Assembly: GCF_003312875.1 (NCBI RefSeq)
Contig: NZ_CP015163.1
Span: 7,626,001 to 7,690,000, forward strand
From: Amycolatopsis albispora
Lineage (GTDB): Bacteria; Actinomycetota; Actinomycetes; Mycobacteriales; Pseudonocardiaceae
Direction of reading: 5' to 3'
Length of the DNA: 64,000 bases
The notes under the pieces were generated by a model. It was not told where the DNA came from and did not search any database. It saw nothing but the letters and a program-made list of their open reading frames with translations. The position numbers were made by a program, and so were the translations under genes. Shown in pieces: positions 14,465 to 22,630 of the stretch (its first letter is position 1; every line of letters starts with the position of its first letter).

Positions 14465-16201
14465 TCATTCTGCCGAAGCCGATGTGTCGGCCGTGTTGGC
14501 CGGGGCACCGGCGCGGCGGCGGCGACGGCGGCGCGCCGGGCGCTCCCCGTTCTCACCGGCCGCGGATTCGGGCTTCTCGTTGGTGGCCGAGGCGTCGCCC
14601 TCCGGCTTGCTGCCACCGCGGGTGCGGCGGCGGCGCGGCCGGTCCTCGGTCTTGCCTTCGGCGGACCCCTCACCGGTGGTCTTGGCGGCGTCGGCGGCCT
14701 CGATCGCGGCGGCCGCGTCGGCCCCGCCCCTGGTGCGGCGGCGCGGGCGGCGGGTGCGCTTGACCGGGGTCTCGGTCTCGGAGCGGCCGCGGCGCTTGCC
14801 GCCGAGGTTCTCCTCCGGCTCGGCCGACAGCCCGGCGCGGGTGCGCTTGGCCAGCGGCAGCCTGCCGGACGCGTCCTCCGGGATGCCGAGGTCGCTGAAC
14901 AGGTGCTTCGAGGTGGAGTAGGTCTCCACCGGCTCCGGCTTGTCCAGGCCGAGCGTGTCGGAGATGAACTTCCAGCGCGCTTCCTCGTCCCAGTCGACCA
15001 GGGTGACCGCGACGCCGGTCTTGCCGGCGCGGCCGGTGCGGCCGATGCGGTGCACGTAGGTCTTCTCGTCCTCGGGCGTCTGGTAGTTGATCACGTGCGT
15101 GACGTCGGTGACGTCGATGCCGCGGGCGGCGACGTCGGTGGCCACCAGCACGTCGATCTTGCCGGACCGGAACGCGCGCAGCGCCTGCTCGCGGGCGCCC
15201 TGGCCGAGGTCACCGTGCACGGCCGCGGCGGCGAAGCCGCGCTCGGCCAGTTCGTCGGCGACCTTCTGCGCGGTGCGCTTGGTGCGGGTGAAGATCATGC
15301 ACAGCCCGCGGCCCTCGGCCTGCAGGATCTTGGCGATCAGCTCGGTCTTGTCCAGCGAGTGCGCCCGGTAGACGAACTGGGTGGTGCGCTCGTGCACCGC
15401 GCCCGCGTCGTTCTCCTCGGCGCGGATGTGCGTCGGCTGGGGCAGGAACGTCCTGGCCAGCGTGATGATCGGGCCCGGCATGGTGGCCGAGAACAGCATG
15501 GTCTGACGCTCGTCGGGGACCATGCCGAGAATGCGCTCGATGTCCGGCAGGAAGCCGAGGTCGAGCATCTCGTCGGCCTCGTCCAGCACCAGGTTGCGCA
15601 CCTTGCCGAGCACCAGGTGCTGCTGCTCGGCGAGGTCGAGCAGGCGGCCGGGGGTGCCGATGACCACGTCGATGCCCTTGCGCAGGGCGGCGATCTGCGG
15701 CTCGTACGGGCGGCCGCCGTAGATGGCCAGCGTGCGGATGCCCAGGTGCTTGCCCGCGTCGGTGAGGTCGCGCGCGACCTGGAGGCACAGCTCACGGGTC
15801 GGCACCACGATCAGTGCCTGCGGGGTGCCGTCGCCGGGGGTGACGATCCGGTGCAGCAGCGGCACGCCGAAGCCGAGGGTCTTGCCCATGCCGGTCCGCG
15901 CCTGGCCGATCAGGTCGTCGCCGGCCATCGCCAGCGGCAGCGTCAGCGACTGGATGGCGAAGGTGCGCTCGATCCCGCTCTCGGCGAGCGCGCGCACGAT
16001 CTCCGGGCGGACGCCGAACTCGGCGAACGTGGGGGCCTCCGGCTCGACCGGGGCGCCTGCCTGGAGCGGGTGGGACGGGTCGGTCGCCGGCAGCCCGGTC
16101 TCGCTGTGCTCGAGCGCGACCGGATCATTACCGGTAGTGATGTTCTCTTCGTGGTTTTCGCTTGCGGTCAGGGTGATCGCCTCTCTCGTACCAGCGCGCA
16201 C
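14465..16201 (-). CDS. rhlE: DEAD-box RNA helicase
   Basis: 578 residues from GTG 16201. Motifs in order: Q motif region (PTFAEFGVRPEIVRALAESG), Walker A ARTGMGKT, PTRELC, DEAD in VLDEADEMLDLG, SAT, TRTKRTAQ, DVAARGIDV and HRIGRTGRAG. The last 170 residues form a basic low-complexity tail with repeated RRRTRGG-type blocks, expected to bind RNA. Start is uncertain: ATG 16273, GTG 16201, or a rare CTG near 16165 behind AGAGAGG are possible. The location next to Rv3210c- and Rv3212-like genes supports an RhlE assignment. A strong hairpin lies in its leader. Confidence 0.9.
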   Translation of the reverse strand: MRAGTREAITLTASENHEENITTGNDPVALEHSETGLPATDPSHPLQAGAPVEPEAPTFAEFGVRPEIVRALAESGIERTFAIQSLTLPLAMAGDDLIGQARTGMGKTLGFGVPLLHRIVTPGDGTPQALIVVPTRELCLQVARDLTDAGKHLGIRTLAIYGGRPYEPQIAALRKGIDVVIGTPGRLLDLAEQQHLVLGKVRNLVLDEADEMLDLGFLPDIERILGMVPDERQTMLFSATMPGPIITLARTFLPQPTHIRAEENDAGAVHERTTQFVYRAHSLDKTELIAKILQAEGRGLCMIFTRTKRTAQKVADELAERGFAAAAVHGDLGQGAREQALRAFRSGKIDVLVATDVAARGIDVTDVTHVINYQTPEDEKTYVHRIGRTGRAGKTGVAVTLVDWDEEARWKFISDTLGLDKPEPVETYSTSKHLFSDLGIPEDASGRLPLAKRTRAGLSAEPEENLGGKRRGRSETETPVKRTRRPRRRTRGGADAAAAIEAADAAKTTGEGSAEGKTEDRPRRRRTRGGSKPEGDASATNEKPESAAGENGERPARRRRRRRAGAPANTADTSASAE

Positions 16202-16289
16202 AGCCTGGCGTCGTGACACTCGACCGCGGAAAGCTCGCGCGGGAATGCCGTCGGTGTGGAGGCGTACGCACACATGTCACCGCTACCCC

Positions 16290-16327
16290 GGCGCGTCCGC
16301 CCCGGTCCTTGAGCCGGGGGACGCGCC
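16290..16327 (-). promoter_or_regulatory. GC-rich hairpin in the DEAD-box helicase leader
   Basis: GGCGCGTCC followed by CCCCGG (16290-16305) pairs with CCGGGGGACGCGCC (16314-16327), leaving one bulged base and an 8-base loop. It lies about 90 bases before GTG 16201, or 17 before ATG 16273. Long structured leaders are common on helicase mRNAs under temperature control; here that role is only a suggestion. Confidence 0.55.
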
Positions 16328-16451
16328 GCCGTGGTGCGGCAGATCCTCTTGATCCAACGCGAAGTGTACCCCGCCGATTTCCGGAAACGACTACCCGCCG
16401 CGCCCGCCACGTGATCTCGGTCACCCGTTGCGGGCGACTAGGCTCACCTTC

Positions 16452-17108
16452 GTGACCGACGGAAAAGACAAGATCAGCGAGGGTGTCGTCGATCTGCTCG
16501 GGGTGCTCGCGTACGGCGAGCTGTCCGCGTTCGACCGGCTCGCCGAGGACGCGAGATCGGCGCCCACGCTGGGCGGGCGCGCCGCGTTGTCGACCATGGC
16601 GGCCGCCGAGATCGGGCACTACCAGCAGCTGTCGGAGTACCTCTCGCGGCACGGGGTGACGGTCGAGCGCGCGATGGAGCCGTTCGTCCGGCCGCTGGAC
16701 GCCTGGCACGCTTCGACGGCCCCGAAATCGTGGCTGGAATCACTGGTGAAGGCCTACGTCGGTGACGGGCTGGCGGCCGACCTGTACCGCGAGATCGCGC
16801 ACTGGCTGGACCCGGAGACCAAGGACCTGGTGCTCACCGTGCTGGCCGACACCGGGCACTCGGCCTTCGCCGAGCAGGAGGTCGCCGCGGCCATCCAGGC
16901 CGACCGCACCCAGCGCGACAAACTGGCCCTGTGGGGACGGCGGCTGCTCGGCGAGGCGCTGACCCAGGCCCAGTACGTGGTCGCCGAGCGTGACGGGCTC
17001 GCCGAGCTGATCGTCAGCGGATCGGGTGACCTGTCCGGGATAGCGCAGCTGTTCCGGCGGCTCCAGCAGGGTCACACCAAGAGAATGCAGGTCCTCGGGC
17101 TCGGTTAG
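16452..17108 (+). CDS. Ferritin-like fold protein (MiaE-like)
   Basis: 218 residues from GTG 16452. A helical bundle with candidate diiron ligands: [42 protein letters not shown] and [11 protein letters not shown] place Glu/His residues at ferritin-like spacing. It matches the actinobacterial 'ferritin-like fold-containing protein' related to tRNA hydroxylase MiaE; M. tuberculosis Rv3210c is the expected counterpart beside rhlE. Enzyme activity is unproven. It is divergent from the helicase gene across a 250-base leader region. Confidence 0.82.
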   Translation: MTDGKDKISEGVVDLLGVLAYGELSAFDRLAEDARSAPTLGGRAALSTMAAAEIGHYQQLSEYLSRHGVTVERAMEPFVRPLDAWHASTAPKSWLESLVKAYVGDGLAADLYREIAHWLDPETKDLVLTVLADTGHSAFAEQEVAAAIQADRTQRDKLALWGRRLLGEALTQAQYVVAERDGLAELIVSGSGDLSGIAQLFRRLQQGHTKRMQVLGLG

Positions 17109-17153
17109 CCTGGCTGCTGTACGTCTCATCCCAGATCCAGGCGGAGGTCCCAG

Positions 17154-17384
17154 GTGGAGGTCAAGATCGGCATCAAGGACACCCCACGCGAGCTCGTGGT
17201 GTCCAGCGGCCAGTCCGCCGAGGAGGTGGAGAAGCTGGTGTCGGAGGCCATCAACGCCGCCGACGGGCTGTTCCGCATCTCCGACGACAAGGGCCGCAAG
17301 TTCCTGGTGCCCGCCGACCGCATCGCGTACGTCGAGATCGCGCCGAACGACGTGCGCAAGGTCGGCTTCGCCGTCGGCGCATAG
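17154..17384 (+). CDS. DUF3107 family protein
   Basis: 76 residues, starting at GTG 17154 with GGCGGAGG upstream. The sequence VEVKIGIKDTPRELVVSSGQ, then AEEVEKLVSEAINAADGLF and LVPADRIAYVEIAPND is a near-invariant actinobacterial ATP-binding-like small protein (DUF3107; counterpart of Rv3208A). Function unknown. A strong hairpin terminator follows its stop. Confidence 0.9.
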   Translation: MEVKIGIKDTPRELVVSSGQSAEEVEKLVSEAINAADGLFRISDDKGRKFLVPADRIAYVEIAPNDVRKVGFAVGA

Positions 17385-17391
17385 CCGCTGA

Positions 17392-17421
17392 CCGGGGGAG
17401 GCCGCCAGCGGCTTCCCCCGG
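17392..17421 (+). terminator. Rho-independent-like terminator after DUF3107
   Basis: CCGGGGGAGGCCG (17392-17404) pairs with CGGCTTCCCCCGG (17409-17421), with one G-T pair. T-rich sequence (TTGTTTTT) follows about 16 bases later, further away than in a textbook terminator. Confidence 0.6.
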
Positions 17422-17531
17422 AAGTGTTCAAATCGTTGTTTTTGCCACACTCTTAGCTCCATCTCAGCTACGCAGGGCACACTGTTTCGCGGGTTCTGGG
17501 GGACCTGCTGGCCGGCGATGCGAGAGATGAG

Positions 17532-18785
17532 GTGGACGGCGTCACTGCGGCAGAGGCACGCACGGGCGTGCTCGACGAAGCTCAGACCCTCCTGCCCGGT
17601 ACGCGCACCCTGCGGTTGACCGGCGTCGACGTCGCCAGGGGCGTCGCGGTGCTCGGCATGTACGCGGTGCACGTCGGCCCCCATCCCGCGCACGGCGGGC
17701 TGAACCTGGCGTTCCTGCCGTTCGAAGGGCGGTCCGCGGCCCTGTTCGCGGTGCTCGCCGGGGTGTCGATAGCGCTGATGTCCGGCGGCGAGGTGCCGAA
17801 GACCGGGCGGCCGTGGGCGCGGGTGGTGCTCCGGCTGCTGACCAGGGCGCCGCTGCTGATCGCGCTCGGGTTGTTCCTGACCAACCTGCACACCGGGTAC
17901 CTGATCATCCTGGCCTACTACGGGGCCTGCTTTGTGCTGGCGATCCCGTTCCTGCGGCTCGGCATCCCGGCGCTGATCGCCGGTGCCGCGTTCTGCGCGA
18001 CGGTGATGCCGTTCCTGTCGTTCGCGATCCGCTCGCACGTCGCGCCGCGTGACCTGGTGCTGTGGATCCCGGACGCGACGATCGAGACGTTCAGCACCGC
18101 GTCGTTCGACTACATCCTGCAGGTGCTGCTGCTGACCGGGACGTTCCCGGCGGTGAGCCTGATGGCCTACCTCTTCGCCGGGATGGCGATCGGCCGGATG
18201 AACCTGCGGTCCGAGTTGGTCTGCCGTCGCCTGGTCGCGGGCGGCGCGATCACCGCGGCGGTGGCGTACACGCTGTCCTGGCTGGCCACGGACGTGCTGG
18301 GCGGGCGCGAGGAGATCTACCGCTCACTGATCCCGGCGGCGACCGCGGCCGGGATGAGCCCGGCGGAGTTCTACGAGCTGAACGTGAACCAGTCGTTCGG
18401 CACGCCGCCAACCACGACGCTGGCCTGGGAGTTCGTCGCGAATGGACACTCGTACACGCCGTTCGACCTGGTCGGCTGCATCGGCGTGTCGGCGGTGGTG
18501 ATCGGCGGGTGCATGCTGCTGTCGCGGCGCTGGGGCCGGCTGCTGCGGCCGGTGGCGGACCTGGGGTCGATCGCGCTGACCGCGTACGCCGGGCACTTCG
18601 TGGCGATCTGGTGGTTCTTCCGGGAGAAGGACGCGTTCAGCCTGACGCACTGGCTGTGGTTCGGCGGGGTCGCCCTGGTTTTTGCGGTCGCCTGGAAGAA
18701 GTGGATCGGGCGGGGGCCGCTGGAATGGGTGCTGCACCAGGCCTCGAAGTGGCCGGGAAAGCTGATTCCGCCGGGCGCTCCCTAG
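17532..18785 (+). CDS. DUF418/DUF1624-type multi-pass membrane protein
   Basis: 417 residues with about ten membrane helices. The N-terminal helix GVDVARGVAVLGMYAVHVGP and the following FEGRSAALFAVLAGVSIALM are characteristic of the acyltransferase-like heparan-alpha-glucosaminide N-acetyltransferase/DUF418 group. The final helices (LTAYAGHFVAIWWFF and LWFGGVALVFAVAWKKWIGR) fit the DUF418 C-terminus. It probably modifies cell-surface carbohydrate or lipid with acyl groups; no substrate is known. GTG 17532 was used as start. A 55-bp palindrome follows 4 bases after the stop. Confidence 0.85.
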   Translation: MDGVTAAEARTGVLDEAQTLLPGTRTLRLTGVDVARGVAVLGMYAVHVGPHPAHGGLNLAFLPFEGRSAALFAVLAGVSIALMSGGEVPKTGRPWARVVLRLLTRAPLLIALGLFLTNLHTGYLIILAYYGACFVLAIPFLRLGIPALIAGAAFCATVMPFLSFAIRSHVAPRDLVLWIPDATIETFSTASFDYILQVLLLTGTFPAVSLMAYLFAGMAIGRMNLRSELVCRRLVAGGAITAAVAYTLSWLATDVLGGREEIYRSLIPAATAAGMSPAEFYELNVNQSFGTPPTTTLAWEFVANGHSYTPFDLVGCIGVSAVVIGGCMLLSRRWGRLLRPVADLGSIALTAYAGHFVAIWWFFREKDAFSLTHWLWFGGVALVFAVAWKKWIGRGPLEWVLHQASKWPGKLIPPGAP

Positions 18786-18789
18786 TGAA

Positions 18790-18844
18790 TGTCACGAATG
18801 TGGCTTTCGAGACGCCAGGCGTCTCGAAAGCCACATTCGTGACA
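18790..18844. repeat. 55-bp palindrome, copy 2
   Basis: Arms 18790-18816 and 18818-18844 are 27-base perfect reverse complements around a single A. It fills the gap between two convergent genes: 4 bases after the DUF418 stop and 1 base before the end of the DUF4873 gene. Confidence 0.95.
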
Positions 18845-18845
18845 G

Positions 18846-19181
18846 CTACGCGGTGGCGGCTTCGATTTCTTCGAGCGACTTCGGCACGTGGAAGGGCGGG
18901 GTGCTGGTGCCCATGACGCGGTACCGGTCCCACGGGTCCGGATCGGACAGTTCACACGCGGCCGAGCCCTCCGGCGTGCGCAGTTCCGCCTTCGTCTTCT
19001 TCCCGCCGAGCAGTTCGGACAGCTCGGCCGAGGCGCCGATCCGGCCGTACCAGTGGTAGTAGCCGTCGATCGGCTGGAAGTGGCCCCGCAGCTGGACCTT
19101 CACGGCCAGCTCCGTCTCCCCGACCACCAGGGTCGCGTCGCCGGTGTAGCCGTCTTCGTCGTCGTGTTCGTGCTCGCTCAC
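18846..19181 (-). CDS. DUF4873 domain protein
   Basis: 111 residues from GTG 19181. An acidic N-terminus (EHEHDDEDG) is followed by YTGDATLVVGETELAVKVQL and RGHFQPIDGYYHWYGRIG, the hallmark of DUF4873, which also occurs fused to flavin monooxygenases. The start overlaps the stop of the upstream TetR gene as GTGA. Together with the divergent diiron oxygenase this suggests a small oxidative module, the DUF4873 protein perhaps binding substrate. Function unknown. Confidence 0.8.
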   Translation of the reverse strand: MSEHEHDDEDGYTGDATLVVGETELAVKVQLRGHFQPIDGYYHWYGRIGASAELSELLGGKKTKAELRTPEGSAACELSDPDPWDRYRVMGTSTPPFHVPKSLEEIEAATA

Positions 19182-19945
19182 GCCGTCTCGTCCTTTCCCC
19201 GTGCCAACTGCACGACCTTGTTCTGCTCCAGCGGCAGGTTCGGATCCACCACCACGCCCCGCTGGCGCAGCAGCCCGTCGATCGCCGCCCAGATCAGCTG
19301 GGTCAGGTACTCGACCACGCTGTCCCGGCTCATCGACCGCCGTTCGAGCCACCATTCGCCGGTGTTCTGCACCAGCCCGACGATGCCGTGCGCCCACGGT
19401 TCCGCGGCGCCCGAGTCCATGTTGAACATGCGCATGTAGTCACCGAGCAACGCGGTCAGCGCCGTCGCGATCAGTTCCTTGTCCTCGGCGACCACGTCCG
19501 AGTCCACCGGCTTGTCCGGCCACGACCCGCGCGCCAGCAGCCGGTACAGGTTCGGGTGCTCCTCGATCACGCCGAAGAACGCGTCCAGCGCCATCCGGAT
19601 CCGCGGCAGCGGCGCCAGTTCGGCGTTGATCGCCGGGATCAGGCGCTCGAACAGGATGTTCGTGCCGCGCTGGCCGAGTGCCACGAACAGGTCGGCCTTG
19701 TCCTCGAAGTGCCGGTACAGCACCGGCTTGGTCACGCCAGCCTCCGCGGCGACGTGCTCCATCCCGAGGTCGGGGCCGTGCTCGTCCAGCGCCCGCAGCG
19801 CCGCCTCGACGAACTCCGCGCGGCGGGCGATGCGGTGCTTGCGCCAGCGGTCGCGCCGGGCGTCCCCCGTCTCCGCCTCGGCGGACGAGGGCTGCTTGCT
19901 GGCTTGCTTGCTGTTGCGCTTGACACGGCCGACCATGTCTCGCAT
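19178..19945 (-). CDS. TetR-family repressor
   Basis: 255 residues. The DNA-binding domain is at about 40-85: RRAEFVEAALRALDEHGPDL then VAAEAGVTKPVLYRHFEDKA, the recognition helix being VTKPVLYRHF. The C-terminal helical ligand domain is typical in length. It starts at ATG 19945 (ATG 19936 is an alternative). A perfect palindrome at 19953-19969 lies directly upstream and also in front of the divergent oxygenase gene, so autoregulation plus repression of that gene is expected. It is coupled to the DUF4873 gene downstream. Confidence 0.9.
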   Translation of the reverse strand: MRDMVGRVKRNSKQASKQPSSAEAETGDARRDRWRKHRIARRAEFVEAALRALDEHGPDLGMEHVAAEAGVTKPVLYRHFEDKADLFVALGQRGTNILFERLIPAINAELAPLPRIRMALDAFFGVIEEHPNLYRLLARGSWPDKPVDSDVVAEDKELIATALTALLGDYMRMFNMDSGAAEPWAHGIVGLVQNTGEWWLERRSMSRDSVVEYLTQLIWAAIDGLLRQRGVVVDPNLPLEQNKVVQLARGKDETA

Positions 19946-19952
19946 GCTACCA

Positions 19953-19969
19953 GAGGTAACTGTTACCTC
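19953..19969. promoter_or_regulatory. Palindromic operator, likely for the TetR protein
   Basis: GAGGTAACTGTTACCTC is a perfect 8-1-8 palindrome, unusually AT-containing for this DNA. It sits 7 bases before the TetR start codon and 42 bases before the oxygenase start, the usual position for a shared TetR operator. Confidence 0.75.
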
Positions 19970-20011
19970 AAGTTACACACAAGTGCGGGTGTGTGGAAGG
20001 CAGGGTCGGCA

Positions 20012-20917
20012 ATGACGCGGACGCTCAAGGACGCGGGTCGGGAAAAGACCGCGGAACGACTGCTCAAGTCTTCGGCGAACAAGTTCTACGACCCTGACGT
20101 CGACATCGACTGGGACGCGCCGCTGGTGCCGGGCAAGCGCTACATCCCGGAGCACCGGTCGAGCCTCTACGGCACGGAACTCTGGGAGAAGCTGACGCCG
20201 GAGCAGCGCATCGAACTCGGCAAGCACGAGGTGGCCAGCGTGGCCACCACCGGGCTCTGGTTCGAGATCCTGCTGATGCAGATGCTGCTCAAGGAGGTCT
20301 ACGCGGCGGACCCGACCAGCAGTCACGCGCAGTACGCGCTGACCGAGGTGGCCGACGAGTGCCGCCACTCGACGATGTTCGCGCGGATGTCCGCGAGGAT
20401 CGGCTGCCCGGTGTACGGGCCGGTGCCCGCGCTGCGCCAGCTGGCCAAGCTGATGCCGGCGATCAGCTACGGTCCCGCCCGCTACGGCGCCATCCTGGTC
20501 GCCGAGGAGGTGCTGGACCGGCTGCAGCGCGAGCAGATGAACGACCCGGAGATCCAGCCGCTGGTGCGCATGGTGAACCGGATCCACGTGCTGGAGGAAG
20601 CCCGTCACGTGACCTTCGCGCGGGAGGAGGTCACCCGCGGCATGGCCAAGCTGAACCGGGCCGAGCTGGTCTACCAGCAGTTCCTGATCGCGTTCATCTC
20701 CTACTTCGTGACGCGCTCGTTCATCAACCCGAACGTCTACAAGGCGGTCGGCATCCGGCCGCGTGACGGGGTCGAGGCGGCGCTGAACAACCCGAACTGG
20801 CACCAGACCATCGGCTGGGCGGGCGACAAGATCATGCCGTTCCTCCAGGAAGCGGGCCTGGTCGGCAAACCGGGGATGTACTTCTGGAAGAAGTCCTTCC
20901 TCCTGCCGGCGAAATGA
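20012..20917 (+). CDS. AurF-like diiron N-oxygenase
   Basis: 301 residues from ATG 20012. Ferritin-like metal ligands can be read in order: ELGKHEVASVATTGLWFEIL, then EVADECRHSTMFA and HVLEEARHVTFAREEV, giving the E...E/D..RH patterns of the p-aminobenzoate N-oxygenase AurF family. Members oxidise arylamines or other small substrates with an Fe-Fe site. Substrate unknown. It is controlled from the region with the TetR operator and is coupled (4-base overlap) to an alpha/beta hydrolase. Confidence 0.85.
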   Translation: MTRTLKDAGREKTAERLLKSSANKFYDPDVDIDWDAPLVPGKRYIPEHRSSLYGTELWEKLTPEQRIELGKHEVASVATTGLWFEILLMQMLLKEVYAADPTSSHAQYALTEVADECRHSTMFARMSARIGCPVYGPVPALRQLAKLMPAISYGPARYGAILVAEEVLDRLQREQMNDPEIQPLVRMVNRIHVLEEARHVTFAREEVTRGMAKLNRAELVYQQFLIAFISYFVTRSFINPNVYKAVGIRPRDGVEAALNNPNWHQTIGWAGDKIMPFLQEAGLVGKPGMYFWKKSFLLPAK

Positions 20918-21798
20918 GCGCGCGCGAATTCGTCACCGCCGACGGCACCCGGCTGCACCTCGAGCTGAGCGGGCCGCCGGACGCCGCGGTGACGCTGGTG
21001 CTGGTGCACGGCTGGACGCAGGACCTGACCTGCTGGGAGCCGGTGGTCCAGCGGCTGCCGGGGCAACGGCTGCTGCGTTACGACCACCGCGGGCACGGCA
21101 GGTCGGCGCCCGCGCGGCCGGGCACGGCGACGATCGAGCAGATCGCCGACGACCTGGCCGAGGTGCTCGAAGCGGTGGTGCCGGACGGGCCGCTGGTGCT
21201 GGCCGGGCACTCGATGGGCGGCATGACGATGATGGCGCTGGCCGAGCGTCATCCGGAACTGGTCTCGCGACGGGTGGCCGGGGTGGCTTTCGTGGCCACC
21301 TCGTCCGGCGAGATGAACCGGCTCACCCTGGGCCTTCCCGGCCTCGCCGGGCGAGGGGTGCCCAGGGTGGAACCGCGGGTGAGGAGCCTGCTCGAACGGC
21401 GTCGCAAGGACACCCTGCCCGGGAGTCCGGGGTTCCTGGCGCCGTTCACCCGCTGGCTCGCGTTCGGGAGGGGGGCGGCACGGGCGGACGTACTGGACGT
21501 CGCGGCACAGGCCCTGCGCGCGCATCCCGCGAGCATCGCGGGCTTCCTGGAGGCGATCACCCGGCACGACCGCCGGCTCGCGCTGGCCGCCCTCCGCGGC
21601 ACGCCGGCGGTCGTGCTCGCCGGGCAGCTGGACCGGCTGTGCCCGGTGCCGCACGCCAGGGTGATCGCCGAAGAACTGCCGGACGCGGACTTCGTCTACT
21701 TCCCGCGGGCGGGGCACATGCTGCCCTACGAACGCGCCGACGAGGTCGCCGCGCGGATCCGCGCGCTGCTGAAGGTGCCGGTACCGGCCGGGGTGTGA
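20914..21798 (+). CDS. Alpha/beta-fold hydrolase
   Basis: 294 residues. VTLVLVHGWTQDLTCWEPVV holds the HG oxyanion motif, AGHSMGGMTMMALA the Ser nucleophile elbow, and FPRAGHMLPYERADEV the catalytic His. Its ATG overlaps the oxygenase stop (ATGA), so it is part of the TetR-controlled oxygenase operon. Ester or epoxide hydrolysis of the oxygenase product is conceivable but unproven. Confidence 0.88.
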   Translation: MSAREFVTADGTRLHLELSGPPDAAVTLVLVHGWTQDLTCWEPVVQRLPGQRLLRYDHRGHGRSAPARPGTATIEQIADDLAEVLEAVVPDGPLVLAGHSMGGMTMMALAERHPELVSRRVAGVAFVATSSGEMNRLTLGLPGLAGRGVPRVEPRVRSLLERRRKDTLPGSPGFLAPFTRWLAFGRGAARADVLDVAAQALRAHPASIAGFLEAITRHDRRLALAALRGTPAVVLAGQLDRLCPVPHARVIAEELPDADFVYFPRAGHMLPYERADEVAARIRALLKVPVPAGV

Positions 21799-21810
21799 GG
21801 CTCTGGCGAG

Positions 21811-21865
21811 TGTCACGAATGTGGCTTTCGGGACGCGAAACGTCTCGAAAGCCACATTCGTGACA
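21811..21865. repeat. 55-bp palindrome, copy 3 (imperfect)
   Basis: Same outer sequence as the other copies; one mismatch near the loop (CGGGACG against CGTCTCG) and a different centre. It lies between the convergent ends of the hydrolase (stop 21798) and the second TetR gene (ends 21878). Confidence 0.93.
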
Positions 21866-21877
21866 TCGGGTGGGCCG

Positions 21878-22510
21878 TTACGAGTGGTGCTGGAGCGGGA
21901 AGCCGGCGCCGATGCCGCGCCAGGCCAGGGTGGAGGTCAGCGCGACCGCCTCCTCCCGGCTGATCGAGCTGTGGTTGGCCAGCCAGAATCGGGCGCTGAC
22001 CTGGCTCAGCCCGACCAGGCCGACGGCCAGCAGCCGGGCGCGGTCCTCGTCGAGGCCGGCGTCGGCGGTGATGGTCTCGGTGATCGCGTCCACGCTCGCC
22101 GAGGTCGCCCTGTCCACCGCCTGCTGCACGGCGGGCTCACCGCGCAGGTCCGATTCGAAGATCATCCGGAACGCACCGGCGTCGCCGTTGACGAAGTCGA
22201 AGAAGGCGCCGACGGTGGCCGGCACGCGCTGCTTGTTGTCCGTGGTGGAGTCGAGCGCCGCCCGCACCCGGCGCACCAGCTCGTCGACGTGGCTTTCCAG
22301 CAGCGCGATGTAGAGGTCGAGCTTGCCGGGGAAGTGCTGGTAGAGCACGGGCTTGCTGACCCCGGCCTGCTCGGCGATCTCGTCCATCGCGGCCGCGTGG
22401 TAGCCGTTGGCGGCGAACACGCGCTGGGCGGCGGTCAGCAGCTGGGCCCGCCGTTCCGTGCGAGGCAGCCGAACCTGCGTTCGCGGGCTGCTTTGAGCCG
22501 CTTCCGTCAT
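21878..22510 (-). CDS. TetR/AcrR-family regulator
   Basis: 210 residues from ATG 22510, which has GGAGGGACTG upstream. The HTH is clear: RRAQLLTAAQRVFAANGYHA, then IAEQAGVSKPVLYQHFPGK. The protein is divergent from an alpha/beta hydrolase gene 120 bases away; in M. tuberculosis a TetR gene (Rv3208) lies at this point of the conserved block, beside the Rv3207c-type protease. Ligand unknown. The much longer frame extending to 23002 overlaps the divergent gene and is rejected. Confidence 0.9.
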   Translation of the reverse strand: MTEAAQSSPRTQVRLPRTERRAQLLTAAQRVFAANGYHAAAMDEIAEQAGVSKPVLYQHFPGKLDLYIALLESHVDELVRRVRAALDSTTDNKQRVPATVGAFFDFVNGDAGAFRMIFESDLRGEPAVQQAVDRATSASVDAITETITADAGLDEDRARLLAVGLVGLSQVSARFWLANHSSISREEAVALTSTLAWRGIGAGFPLQHHS

Positions 22511-22630
22511 CAGTCCCTCCAGACTTCTCCGCCTCGCGCGGGGGTCACCGCGGCCGAAGCGTCCCCCTGACATTACTCGCCGGTACTTAGCGAACGCCAA
22601 GCGTCCGGCCACATCAGGCATTCTGGACGA

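Noticed and set aside
22511..22630. Operator for the second TetR protein
   Set aside because: Only short imperfect symmetry (TCGC-N9-GCGA) is visible, too weak to list as a site.
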